A DNA stretch of 21,205 bases from Bacteroidota bacterium (GTDB taxonomy: Bacteria > Bacteroidota > Ignavibacteria > UBA10030 > BY39), in NCBI GenBank assembly GCA_018830765.1, contig JAHJRJ010000024.1:1-21205 (forward strand). Direction: 5' to 3'. Shown here piece by piece: positions 1-8,639 of this stretch (positions are counted from its first letter, which is position 1; every line of letters begins with the position of its first letter). The notes under the pieces were generated by a model that was not told the DNA's origin, ran no database searches, and saw only the letters and a list, made by a program, of their open reading frames with translations. The position numbers and the translations under genes were made by a program.

Positions 1-85
1 ATTTCACAAAAATCTAAAAAATTACTGAAACCAAATGCATTATTGCATCGTAAAGAGGATAGAATCATTCAATCAATTTAAAATT

Positions 86-1897
86 ATGAAATCAACATTA
101 TATTACCTCTTGATTACCGTAACAACGGTACTATTCTTGTGTAATCGCTATGCCAATGCCGGCGAAAAGCTCATCGTTGAGCTTAAAGATTTCAGCCGGT
201 CGGAGTTAAAGGCATGCGGCTTCACTCTCAATTCGGAATCACCCGTTCACATAAAAGCACTCGGCGCCTCAACCGACAGGAAAAATAAATCGAGAGGCGA
301 TATGTTCGCTTACGGCTGGATAATTAATTCCGAGACGCGTGAAAAAGTTTGGATGATGGATCCGAACAATACTTCGAGGTCGGGCGATGACCGTAAATTC
401 GACGAGTATATAACTCTGCCGAAAGGAACTTATGAAATTTATTTCACGGCACCTTATTTCTCGTACCAGTCATCTTTTACTAAAATAAACACAAACGTAG
501 ACCACAGACACGACGACGAATTATTCGATATCGGAGGCAGACATAATTTTTTCTTCTCGTGGTTAGAAGATTGGTTCGGCGGGGATATGCGCAAAGAATG
601 GTTCAAGCGTTCTAAAAACTGGGGCGTCGAAATATACATAGACGAAAAAAATCCCGTTACGATGTTCAACCCTCCAAAAGACTTTCCAAATATTTTATTC
701 AGAGCAGTAAACTTAGGCGAGAATGAATTTATTAAACAGGGATTCTCGCTAAATAAACCGTTAGCTATCCATATTTACGCTTTGGGCGAAGGTATTAAAG
801 ACGAAGAGCTTTCCGATTACGGATACATCGTTGACGCAAAAACTCATAAGCGCATCTGGGAAATGAAACGAGGCAACATTACTAAAGCAGGCGGTGCCGA
901 TAAAAATATTAAATTCGACGCAGCTGTCAATTTTAATGCGGGTAGCTATATCATCTATTATTACACTGACGATTCGCACTCATCGGTCGATTGGAACGAC
1001 TCACCTCCATACGACCCGCTCAATTACGGAATATCACTTTACGGACACGATGAAAAAGATAAACCTGTTTTTAAACTCTTCACACCCTCCGACGAAGAGA
1101 ACGTTATCGTTTCAATCACAAAAGTCGGCAACGACGAAACAAGAAGCGAAGGATTCACTCTGAAGAAAGATGCCAACGTGCGCATCTATTCTATCGGTGA
1201 AAGATACAGCTCGCGAAGACAGATGGCAGATTACGGATGGATTATCAACGCCAAAACCCGTGAAAAAGTATGGGAAATGAACGTTGATAAAACCGTGCAC
1301 GCGGGCGGCGGCTCAAAAAATAGAATGATAGATGAAGTAATTTCACTACCGAAAGGCAGCTATATGGTTTTCTACCAATCCGACGACTCACATAGCTACG
1401 ACGATTGGAACGTCTCGCCGTCTTACGACCCTAAACATTGGGGAATTACAGTTTACGCAGTCGACGGCGATTTCGACAAAAGCACAGTAGAAAAGTATAT
1501 AGAGGAAAGAGATAAAAATATTATTGCACAAATTATAAAAGTGAGGGATAATGCAAATCTGTCGGAAACTTTTAAACTGACTGAACCTACACGAGTCAGA
1601 ATATACGCAATAGGTGAAGGCGCACGACGTGAGATGTCCGATTACGGCTGGGTCGAACAGGCAACAACGGGCAAAGTAGTTTGGGAAATGACATACTCGA
1701 TGACTTTTCACGCAGGTGGTGCACGTAAAAACAGGTTGGTAAACACAACCATTCTGTTAGACAAGGGTGAATACCGTTTACGTTATGTCTCGGACGATTC
1801 ACATTCTTTCAACAAATGGAACGACGACCCGCCGGACGACGCACAATATTGGGGAATCATTTTGTATAGAGAATTAGAAGTGAAAGATAAAAATTAA
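86..1897 (+). CDS. Exported protein of four tandem copies of an unrecognised domain
   Basis: I do not recognise the family. The ATG at 86 is preferred over the in-frame ATG at 35 because it gives a clean signal peptide (MKSTLYYLL..., cleavage after NANA-like ANA about residue 25); the 35 start would put 17 polar residues before it. The 603-residue product has four homologous units, roughly at 188-640, 700-1050, 1110-1460 and 1530-1880. Each has FxL, then HIYALGE/RIYAIGE, a DYGWI core, a [VI]WEM box, an AGG or SGD turn and LPKGxY. Units 2-4 end in DDSHS, then WN, a PP/SP x YD segment and WGI.LY. Unit 1 lacks the DDSHS box and instead carries an aromatic insertion (HNFFFSWLEDWF). The conserved D, H and W residues suggest a surface or ligand-binding site, but function is unknown. 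It lies 16 bp upstream of the barrel gene and is probably its operon partner and periplasmic or surface cargo. Confidence 0.85.
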   Translation: MKSTLYYLLITVTTVLFLCNRYANAGEKLIVELKDFSRSELKACGFTLNSESPVHIKALGASTDRKNKSRGDMFAYGWIINSETREKVWMMDPNNTSRSGDDRKFDEYITLPKGTYEIYFTAPYFSYQSSFTKINTNVDHRHDDELFDIGGRHNFFFSWLEDWFGGDMRKEWFKRSKNWGVEIYIDEKNPVTMFNPPKDFPNILFRAVNLGENEFIKQGFSLNKPLAIHIYALGEGIKDEELSDYGYIVDAKTHKRIWEMKRGNITKAGGADKNIKFDAAVNFNAGSYIIYYYTDDSHSSVDWNDSPPYDPLNYGISLYGHDEKDKPVFKLFTPSDEENVIVSITKVGNDETRSEGFTLKKDANVRIYSIGERYSSRRQMADYGWIINAKTREKVWEMNVDKTVHAGGGSKNRMIDEVISLPKGSYMVFYQSDDSHSYDDWNVSPSYDPKHWGITVYAVDGDFDKSTVEKYIEERDKNIIAQIIKVRDNANLSETFKLTEPTRVRIYAIGEGARREMSDYGWVEQATTGKVVWEMTYSMTFHAGGARKNRLVNTTILLDKGEYRLRYVSDDSHSFNKWNDDPPDDAQYWGIILYRELEVKDKN

Positions 1898-1913
1898 TTT
1901 TGGAGAAATAAAT

Positions 1914-3332
1914 ATGAATGTTAAGATAACTTTATGGGTAGTGATAATCTTTTTCATGAGCACCAGTTTTTTACCGGCTCAAGATTCTACTTCTGTAGAG
2001 AGGAGTGGAAAATTAAAAAACAGAATAGAAAGTATCGTAAAAGATATCTTTAAACAAGTCGAAAAAGAGCTCGGTACTACAATTTACGAGGATGATGAGG
2101 AAGAGCTTGAAGATGATTATATAGCTGAGGACGAAAACAACGACGAAGAAATTGAAGACAAAACGGATAAGTTGAGCTTGTACGCATTCCCGGTTGATAA
2201 AGGTATAGTACGAAATTATTCCACCAAGTTTATTTCACAAAATATCGAGGATAAATTTCTTTTCCGGTACAACAGGGTTGAAGGTTTGTTTTTAGGTTTC
2301 CAATCTCCGCAAAAGTTTTATTGGGATGAGAACAGAAAGTTTACGCTATTCGGCTCACTCGGGTACGGTTTCGGCGAACACCGGTGGCGCTTTAACGTTG
2401 GAGCTGCGCAGCAATTTGGTTTCGGTAATCATCTTTTCGAATTCGGCATAGAAGGTCACAGCTTTGCCGATACACGCGATAATTGGTTGGTGGGTAATCT
2501 CGAAAACACACTCAGCGCCTTAGTGTCAAGATATGATTACCGCGATCATTATGGCCGGAACGGATACACAGGCTGGCTCGGGCTTTATGTTAAAAAACCT
2601 ACAACTGATATGCAGTTCAAATTATCATACTTAAACGACGATTACGATTCGCTGTCTGCGAAAGTTAACTGGTCGTTGTTTAGAACTAAAAAATCATTCA
2701 GAGAAAATCCGGCTATTAATCCGGGTGAAATCCGAAGCCTGTTATTTACTTTCGACCTGCACAATTTATCAAAGAGCGAATATATGCCGTGCGGCTGGAG
2801 CTTATCATTGAGTGCAGAATTCGCCGGTAAGACATTGAAAGGCGGCTACGATTTTAGCCGGTATGTTATTGACCTACGCCGGTACCAACCGATTAGTCAA
2901 TACGATAATATTAACTTGCGCTTGCGAGCTGCAACCTCCGAAGGCAACTTACCTTTACAACGTATGTATGAGTTGGGAGGTATTAGCACGTTACCTGCAT
3001 TCGGGTATAAACAATTTGCAGGCAATCGGTTGCTACTCGCTAACATCGAATACATAGTGAATGGAAAAATGTTTGCTGAGGGAACCGACTTCCCGCTTTC
3101 ATTATTAGACAATGTAAATTTGATTCTCTTCACGGATGCCGGTTTTGTCGATCAAGTTCAGGACAATCTCTCGTTGGACAGCGGCTTCGATAATTTTACA
3201 TTCAAAAACATTAAGAGTGATGTTGGGTTCGGATTCGGAACTCGCGATGGAAAATACCGTCTCGGATTTGCTTGGCGGACCGACATAAAATCGCCCGTGA
3301 GTGTGTTTTTTAGAATGAACAGACCATTCTAA
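1914..3332 (+). CDS. Omp85-like outer-membrane beta-barrel protein
   Basis: The 472-residue product starts with a signal peptide (MNVKITLWVVIIFFMSTSF..., cleavage about residue 22, LPAQ/DS). An acidic low-complexity linker (many D/E, about residues 50-90) follows, and then a domain of alternating aromatic/glycine strands ending in a terminal Phe (RMNRPF), as in many outer-membrane barrels. The segment around residues 345-375, with ELGG, LPAFGYKQFAGNR and LLANIEYIVN, resembles the conserved end of the Omp85/BamA/ShlB (bacterial surface antigen) barrel. No POTRA domains fit before the barrel, so this is not BamA itself. It may be a POTRA-less Omp85 relative that exports or anchors the repeat protein encoded just upstream (inference). 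A GGAG Shine-Dalgarno lies at 1902-1905. The family call is by motif only. Confidence 0.7.
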   Translation: MNVKITLWVVIIFFMSTSFLPAQDSTSVERSGKLKNRIESIVKDIFKQVEKELGTTIYEDDEEELEDDYIAEDENNDEEIEDKTDKLSLYAFPVDKGIVRNYSTKFISQNIEDKFLFRYNRVEGLFLGFQSPQKFYWDENRKFTLFGSLGYGFGEHRWRFNVGAAQQFGFGNHLFEFGIEGHSFADTRDNWLVGNLENTLSALVSRYDYRDHYGRNGYTGWLGLYVKKPTTDMQFKLSYLNDDYDSLSAKVNWSLFRTKKSFRENPAINPGEIRSLLFTFDLHNLSKSEYMPCGWSLSLSAEFAGKTLKGGYDFSRYVIDLRRYQPISQYDNINLRLRAATSEGNLPLQRMYELGGISTLPAFGYKQFAGNRLLLANIEYIVNGKMFAEGTDFPLSLLDNVNLILFTDAGFVDQVQDNLSLDSGFDNFTFKNIKSDVGFGFGTRDGKYRLGFAWRTDIKSPVSVFFRMNRPF

Positions 3333-3620
3333 AAATTTGAGATTTTTGATTTCTGATTTGTTTAACCCGAAAATTGCATTTGAGAAATCAATTCAACCTT
3401 CGATCCCTGTAATCTATTGACATAGAACAATATAAGGACAGATTTTCTAATTGTATTGCCTTAGATAAAGTGAAATATTCTTTCGCTGCAAACCATTTAG
3501 CATCAACTATTAGTGGAAGAAACAATTTTCTATTGCATTTTTCGGGTTTAACTTTGACCTCCGTGTCCTCTGTGTCAAAATAACTCATCTAAAAAAATTA
3601 AACGCAGTGAACGCAAACTG

Positions 3621-3676
3621 TAAATCGGAATGCCAGCCCGACAATGTCGTTCTGGCGGGTTATTCCGATCACTGCG
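3621..3676. repeat. Palindromic repeat, copy A (compact form)
   Basis: Outer arms ATCGGAAT (3624-3631) and ATTCCGAT (3662-3669) pair perfectly. Inner arms CGACA (3639-3643) and TGTCG (3645-3649) pair across a single base, with a GCCAG/CTGGC pairing between them offset by bulges. A second copy of the same text, with a 64-bp insert in its centre, lies at 5168-5286, on the far side of ackA. This marks a dispersed palindromic repeat family rather than a simple terminator. Confidence 0.8.
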
Positions 3677-3804
3677 CCATAGGCGAGTGCATATTGCAAA
3701 GTGTGCGCTTCGTGTCTCAGATTTTGTTTTGACCTTCGTGGTTCTCCGTGTCACAAAATCTAAGCCCTATAATAATATCAACCACAATAAGTCACAGAGT
3801 ATTT

Positions 3805-3834
3805 TTGGCAATCTTTCAAAAATTTTCTTATCTT
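3805..3834 (+). promoter_or_regulatory. Possible promoter of ackA
   Basis: TTGGCA (3805-3810), an 18-bp spacer, then TATCTT (3829-3834), about 55 bp before the ackA start. The -10 region also reads TATCTTTA, close to the Bacteroidota TAnnTTTG element. Found by eye in A+T-rich DNA, so weak evidence. Confidence 0.35.
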
Positions 3835-3888
3835 TAAACAGCCTTTTTTAAGGTACTACATATCAGAAACCAAAATCATGGGGATAGA

Positions 3889-5136
3889 ATGAACATACTA
3901 GTAATCAACTGTGGTTCATCCTCGGTAAAATTCCAAATTGTTCGTACAGATATTGACTTAATCGAAAAAAACCAAGATAAACGTCTTGCCAGCGGTAACC
4001 TTGAACGTGTTGGTAGTCAAGCTCTGATTACACTACAAACCGAAGGACAACCAAAAATTAAACAAGCTCTTCCGATCCGCGACCATCGGGCGGCATTGGA
4101 TTTTATTTTAAGATGGATAATTTCACCCGAATCTAAAATCAACGGTATTAATTCATTAGCCGATATACACGCAGTAGGACATCGAGTTGTGCACGGAGCT
4201 GAGAAATTCACGATGTCAATTCTTATCGACGACAAAGTAATTGACGGCATCGAAGATTGCATCGACCTTGCACCATTGCATAATCCTGCTAACCTGAAAG
4301 GCATAATTGCTGCCCGCGACCTTCTCGGTCCCGGCGTCCCTCAAGTTGCAGTATTCGACACTGCATTTCATTCAACCATGCCAGAAACGTCGTACCTTTA
4401 CGCAATACCGTATCAATTATACAGGCGGCACAAAATCCGTAAATACGGATTCCATGGAACTTCTCACCGCTACATTGCATATCGCTACCGTCAGTTAGCG
4501 GGTGTCGAACGTGAAAAAGTAAACATCATCACTTTACATTTAGGTAACGGCTGCTCTGCCTGCGCCATCAAAGAGGGTGAATCTATCGACACGTCGATGG
4601 GACTTACGCCATTGGAAGGATTGGTAATGGGAACACGCGGCGGCGATATTGACCCGGCGATTATCGAATTCCTTCATCACAAAGAAGGTATGAGTCTGAA
4701 TGAAATAGATACGGTTTTGAATAAACAATCCGGCTTACTTGGTTTATCCGGTTTAACAAACGACATGCGCGATTTACTTGCTGAAGAGCACGAGCACCAA
4801 GATAGACGTGCGCGCCTTGCAATCGACATCTTCTGCGGACGAGCACGCAAATACATCGGCGCCTACGTGGCAGAAATGCACGGCGCAGATGCGATTGCTT
4901 TTGCAGGCGGTATCGGTGAAAACAGTCCCGAAGTCAGACAACGTATCTGCAATGGACTTGAATGGTTCGGTATTACTCTCGACGATAAATTAAATAAACA
5001 AATCGTAGGAGGTAAAGAAGGCGAGATTACAACCAAAGATTCAAGAGTAAAGGTCTATGTTATACCTACAAACGAAGAGATGTTAATCGCTCGGGATACA
5101 GTCAGATGCGTTAAGGACGTACCGAGAAGGTGGTAG
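3889..5136 (+). CDS. ackA: Acetate kinase
   Basis: Acetate kinase catalyses acetate + ATP to acetyl phosphate + ADP, and in fermentation runs in the ATP-forming direction after phosphotransacetylase. The 415-residue cytoplasmic protein has the usual family length and all expected motifs: the N-terminal ASKHA phosphate loop NCGSSSVKF (residues 7-15, with N7, S10, S12 and K14), the substrate-site HRVVHG, LAPLHNPANL, VFDTAFHSTMP with its conserved Asp, KYGFHGTSHRY with the catalytic His, HLGNGCS, TSMGLTPLEGLVMGTRGGDIDP with the conserved Arg, FAGGIGENS, and the C-terminal NEEMLIARDT. The start at 3889 places NCGSSS at its normal position. There is no pta gene beside it. It stands alone between two copies of a palindromic repeat, so it is probably its own transcription unit. 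Confidence 0.97.
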   Translation: MNILVINCGSSSVKFQIVRTDIDLIEKNQDKRLASGNLERVGSQALITLQTEGQPKIKQALPIRDHRAALDFILRWIISPESKINGINSLADIHAVGHRVVHGAEKFTMSILIDDKVIDGIEDCIDLAPLHNPANLKGIIAARDLLGPGVPQVAVFDTAFHSTMPETSYLYAIPYQLYRRHKIRKYGFHGTSHRYIAYRYRQLAGVEREKVNIITLHLGNGCSACAIKEGESIDTSMGLTPLEGLVMGTRGGDIDPAIIEFLHHKEGMSLNEIDTVLNKQSGLLGLSGLTNDMRDLLAEEHEHQDRRARLAIDIFCGRARKYIGAYVAEMHGADAIAFAGGIGENSPEVRQRICNGLEWFGITLDDKLNKQIVGGKEGEITTKDSRVKVYVIPTNEEMLIARDTVRCVKDVPRRW

Positions 5137-5650
5137 ATAAAGTATTTCTCGCAACGGGTGCAACTTGTAAATCGAAATGCCAGCCCGACAACTCGCCCGA
5201 CTCTGTCCCCGCCCGCCTGACTGGCGTCAGCCGGTCGGGCGGGGTTCGAGCGAGTGTCGTTCTGGCGGGTCATTTCGATTACTGCGACGGAAACGATTGA
5301 AAAGTGAAAAGTGCAAAATGAAAAATGTTTAGCTTAGCTCTGTGCTTAATTATTGCGACCTTCGCGTGAAACCAACTCAGCTCAAAAATATTTCGCGGAA
5401 AAATTGATTAATTGTTTCAATCATTCCCCCGAAGGGGTCACTTCGTGCCAATCTTTCCAATCTTTTAATCTTGAAATCTTCTTATTATTTATGAATAGAA
5501 AAGCCATGAGCGAACCAGGACTTTACATCTCATATACTTAAATACTTACATACTACGCTACTAATATACTCCAATACTCCGCCCCTTCGTTTTGTAACTC
5601 TTTACCAAACATTCCGTAGTAGTTGTTGTTTTATATCAATTTGGAGATTT
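5137..5650. other. Intergenic region with nested palindrome and degenerate repeats
   Basis: This 514-bp gap holds palindromic repeat copy B (5168-5286), a purine-rich run of GAAAAGTG/GCAAAATG units (about 5297-5326), a patch reading CGACCTTCGCG (about 5356) similar to the text near 3727, and a run of ATACT/ATACTCC units (5530-5580). I see no gene; open frames here have no recognisable features. The promoter for the DUF5916 gene should lie in the last ~100 bp, but no clear boxes stand out. Confidence 0.55.
5168..5286. repeat. Palindromic repeat, copy B, with a nested 64-bp palindromic insert
   Basis: The flanks (5168-5190 and 5255-5286) match copy A at 3621-3676 almost base for base and in the same orientation. 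Where copy A has one base between its inner arms, copy B has 64 bp (5191-5254) that are themselves palindromic: ACTCG/CGAGT at the edges, CCCCGCCCG (5207-5215) with CGGGCGGGG (5236-5244), and an apex hairpin CTGAC-TGGC-GTCAG (5217-5230). The whole unit can fold as one long hairpin. It lies 31 bp after the ackA stop and could act as a terminator or mRNA-end structure. Confidence 0.85.
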
Positions 5651-8317
5651 ATGAGAATTTTTTATCCAACCATTACTATTTTATTGCTGAGCTATCAATT
5701 AGCGGCGGTTACAAAAATAGTTGGCGACTCGAAGACTGTTACCGCTGTGCGTCTGAACAGTCCATTCATCATCGACGGAAAACTGACAGAAGATTTATAT
5801 GCCAAACCGGGCAACGATAAATTTACACAACGAGAACCTGACGAAGGCGCTACGCCGTCGCAACGAACAGAATTCTGGATTGCTTACGATGATAACGCTT
5901 TGTATGTCAGTGCTAGAATGTATGATTCCTCACCTGATTCAATCACAGGACTCTTAGCTCGACGAGATAATTCCCCCAAATCTGATTGGTTTTACATTGC
6001 AATAGATTCTTACCTTGACAGACGAACAGCCTATTACTTCGGTGTAAATCCGGTCGGATCAATTGGGGATGGAACTTTTTACAACGATTCATGGAGTGAT
6101 GATACCTGGGATGGAGTTTGGGATCGCGCAGTTAGTATTGATGATAAAGGTTGGTGTGTAGAGATGAGAATACCATATTCACAGTTAAGGTTTACTAAAA
6201 AAGATGAATATGTTTGGGGTATAAATGTTTTAAGAGAAATCGCCCGAAACAATGAAAGCGATTTTTATGTGATGGTTCCAAAGAAGGAGAGTGGGTTTGT
6301 TTCTCACTTTGCAAACTTAACAGGGATTAAAAATATTTCACCACCAGCACGCTTCGAAATTATGCCCTACTTTGTTGCAGGCACTGAACGTACAAAGAAT
6401 TTTGAGAAGGAAGACCCTTTTAACACGGGGGAAAAATATATTAAAAATATCGGCGCCGATTTTAAAATCGGTCTCGGCAGCAACCTCACAGTGGATGCAA
6501 CTATAAACCCGGACTTCGGACAGGTAGAAGTAGACCCGGCTGAATTAAACCTTTCCCAATTCGAGACATATTATCAAGAGAAGAGACCTTTCTTCATTGA
6601 AGGATCGAATATTTTTTATTTTGGAACAGGGGGCGCAAACAACAATGTGAATATCAATTGGATGACACCGAAATTCTTTTACAGCCGCCGCATCGGCAGG
6701 CCTCCGACAAAATACCTTAATGGGTATAACAATTCACCCAAAAACACTACGATACTTGGAGCTGCAAAAGTCAGCGGAAAAATAAATAAGGAACAGTCAT
6801 TAGGAATTATTACCGCCTTGACTGAAAGAGAAATGGCTGATGTAGAAATCGACGGAGTTAGAAATAGAAAAGAAGTTGAGCCGCTTACTTTTTGGGGAGT
6901 GGGCAGAACACAATATGAATTTAACGATGGATATTATGGGTTAGGTTATCTGGTTACTGTAGTTGAGCGTGATTTAAAAGACAAGGAATTAGCCGAACTT
7001 TTAAATAAAAGACAATACACTTTAGGAAGCGACGGCTGGGTGTTTCTGGACAAAGAACAGAAATGGGTAACAACAGGTTGGATGGGCTTGAGTTATGCAG
7101 GAGGAAGCAAGGAAAGAATTTTAAGTTTACAGACAGCGCCGCAAAGATATTTCCAGCGTCCCGATGCAGATTATTTAACGTTAGACAGCAATGCAACCTC
7201 GCTAACAGGTTATGGCGGCCGGTTTGCTATAAACAAACAGAAAGGGAACTGGATGTTCAATGCAGCATTTGGATTTATATCTCCGTCGTTTGATGTTAAT
7301 GATATAGGATACCAGTGGCGCTCGGATCATATCAATGGCCACATTTTTACTGGTTATCAATGGTTTGAGCCGGATAATGTTTTCAGATGGAAATCTGTTT
7401 TTGGCGCTGTTGCGCGAAGTTATGATTTTGGAGGTGACAATACGCAACAATTTGTTTTCATTGGCTTTAATTCTCAATTTGTAAATTATTGGGGATTGAA
7501 TGGACAAACATTTATCGCGCCGCGAGTTACCGATATTCAGCGAACACGCGGAGGTCCCAAAATGCTTTCACCCTCGAACTATAACTTCAATATCAACGGA
7601 TATTCGGACTCGCGAAAGGATATCATTTTAAATTTCTACTCCAGCTATAACAGAAATGAATTTGGAGGATATGGATACTATCTCGGAACGGGCGTTACCT
7701 GGAAACCGACTTCTTACATTCGCTTAAACTTTTCACCAGATTATGGATACAATTTCGCGTACGCTCAATACATCAGGAAAAAAACGGATGAAACAGCAAT
7801 TGATACTTATGGAAAAAGATATATCTTCGGGGAACTTGACCAAAAAACCGTTTCAGCAAATATCAGATTAGACTGGACATTTACACCAACGCTAAGTTTG
7901 CAGTTATATTTACAGCCGTATATCTCTGTTGGGAAATATAATAAGTTCAAAGAACTTGCCCGGCCAAATTCTTTTAGCTTTTATGTTTACGGAGAAAACG
8001 GATCAACCCCGATTATATCGGGGTCAACCATCAGTAAAGATGAGGACGATGATTATGTGATTGACCCGGATGGGATAGGTCCTGCGCCAAGCTTTAGACT
8101 TAGTAATCCGAATTTTAATTTTAAATCTTTACGCGGTAACGCTGTATTAAGATGGGAATATCTGCCTGGCTCAACTTTATTTTTTGTCTGGACACAAAGG
8201 CGTGGTGATTCTCAGAACCCGGGGAATTTTGAGTTTGGAAGAGATTTATCAAATTTGATGGATGCAAGCCCGGATAATATTTTGATGATAAAGGCGACAT
8301 ACTGGTTTTCGTTGTAA
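5651..8317 (+). CDS. CBM9-like / DUF5916 outer-membrane protein
   Basis: The 888-residue protein has a short signal peptide (about residues 1-19, ending near QLAA). An N-terminal carbohydrate-binding-module-9-like beta-sandwich follows (about 38-225), with IDGKLTEDLY at 41-50, FWIAYDDNALYV, WGINVLREI and similar core motifs. A long beta-barrel-like region makes up the rest. Residues about 285-318 carry the strongest signature: NPDFGQVEVDP, then LNLSQFETYYQEKRPFFIEG, as in DUF5916 proteins. Such proteins are common in Bacteroidota and their relatives and are thought to sit in the outer membrane, sometimes near sugar-use genes, but their biochemical role is not settled. A GGAG Shine-Dalgarno at 5642-5645 supports the ATG at 5651. 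No hydrolase or TonB gene adjoins it, so the substrate cannot be guessed. Confidence 0.88.
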   Translation: MRIFYPTITILLLSYQLAAVTKIVGDSKTVTAVRLNSPFIIDGKLTEDLYAKPGNDKFTQREPDEGATPSQRTEFWIAYDDNALYVSARMYDSSPDSITGLLARRDNSPKSDWFYIAIDSYLDRRTAYYFGVNPVGSIGDGTFYNDSWSDDTWDGVWDRAVSIDDKGWCVEMRIPYSQLRFTKKDEYVWGINVLREIARNNESDFYVMVPKKESGFVSHFANLTGIKNISPPARFEIMPYFVAGTERTKNFEKEDPFNTGEKYIKNIGADFKIGLGSNLTVDATINPDFGQVEVDPAELNLSQFETYYQEKRPFFIEGSNIFYFGTGGANNNVNINWMTPKFFYSRRIGRPPTKYLNGYNNSPKNTTILGAAKVSGKINKEQSLGIITALTEREMADVEIDGVRNRKEVEPLTFWGVGRTQYEFNDGYYGLGYLVTVVERDLKDKELAELLNKRQYTLGSDGWVFLDKEQKWVTTGWMGLSYAGGSKERILSLQTAPQRYFQRPDADYLTLDSNATSLTGYGGRFAINKQKGNWMFNAAFGFISPSFDVNDIGYQWRSDHINGHIFTGYQWFEPDNVFRWKSVFGAVARSYDFGGDNTQQFVFIGFNSQFVNYWGLNGQTFIAPRVTDIQRTRGGPKMLSPSNYNFNINGYSDSRKDIILNFYSSYNRNEFGGYGYYLGTGVTWKPTSYIRLNFSPDYGYNFAYAQYIRKKTDETAIDTYGKRYIFGELDQKTVSANIRLDWTFTPTLSLQLYLQPYISVGKYNKFKELARPNSFSFYVYGENGSTPIISGSTISKDEDDDYVIDPDGIGPAPSFRLSNPNFNFKSLRGNAVLRWEYLPGSTLFFVWTQRRGDSQNPGNFEFGRDLSNLMDASPDNILMIKATYWFSL

Positions 8318-8367
8318 TACTTTTTATTTGTATATTATTTCCCAATAATAATTTGTAGAGATAATAT

Positions 8368-8637
8368 ATGACAACAAAAGCACCCTCAAAAGTAAAAGAA
8401 TTTCCGGCCGATTCGCTGGAGAAAATCGCATACAACAGCGCGAAAGATATTCCTACTGTAGAACCGAACGACGCAAGTCGTCTCGGTTATCATATTTGGA
8501 TTTGGCTTAAAGAAAAAGAATGTACACTTGCCGATGCGGTTAATCGATCCGAAGCTCGGTTGTTAATCCCAAAAGATGAAGCGGTAAAAATTATCCGTGA
8601 AGCTTTATTGAAATTTGGCGTTCAAGCTGAATCCTAA
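8368..8637 (+). CDS. Small conserved-looking hypothetical protein (89 aa)
   Basis: I do not recognise this soluble, mixed-charge 89-residue protein; it has no signal peptide or membrane segment. It begins MTTKAPSKVKEFPAD and contains LGYHIWIWLKEKE and a helical C-terminus (DEAVKIIREALLKFGV). It is probably real: the ATG at 8368 follows a purine-rich stretch, the codon use resembles its neighbours, and its stop (8635-8637) lies 2 bp before the MarC start, implying translational coupling. The context suggests a partner of the MarC-like membrane protein, but nothing in the sequence states a function. Confidence 0.65.
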   Translation: MTTKAPSKVKEFPADSLEKIAYNSAKDIPTVEPNDASRLGYHIWIWLKEKECTLADAVNRSEARLLIPKDEAVKIIREALLKFGVQAES

Positions 8638-8639
8638 AA

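Larger units (their letters stand above)
3333..3888. other. Intergenic region with degenerate repeats and a palindrome
   Basis: No convincing gene lies in this 556-bp gap. Visible content: an oligo-T/GATTT repetitive patch just after the barrel stop (3340-3362), two related short patches of the CCGTGTCCTCTGTGTC type (around 3560-3582 and 3727-3755), a direct repeat of AACGCA around 3601-3615, the palindrome at 3621-3676 and a possible ackA promoter. Short open frames on both strands are built partly from the repeat text and have no recognisable protein features. Confidence 0.6.

Noticed and set aside
35..85. N-terminal extension of the four-repeat protein from the ATG at 35
   Set aside because: It would place 17 polar and charged residues before a clear signal peptide; the ATG at 86 starts directly at the signal peptide.
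3388..3588. Minus-strand open frame of 66 codons upstream of ackA
   Set aside because: Part of it is read from the CCGTGTCCTCTGTGTC repeat text (giving DTEDTE); no start signal or family resemblance.
3621..3676. CRISPR or tandem-repeat interpretation of the palindromic repeats
   Set aside because: Only two copies, 1.5 kb apart, with no regular spacers and no cas genes.
3889..5136. ackA as cargo of a composite transposon because repeats flank it
   Set aside because: The repeats are palindromic and short, no transposase is present, and ackA is a normal full-length housekeeping gene; bracketing by an abundant repeat family is simpler.
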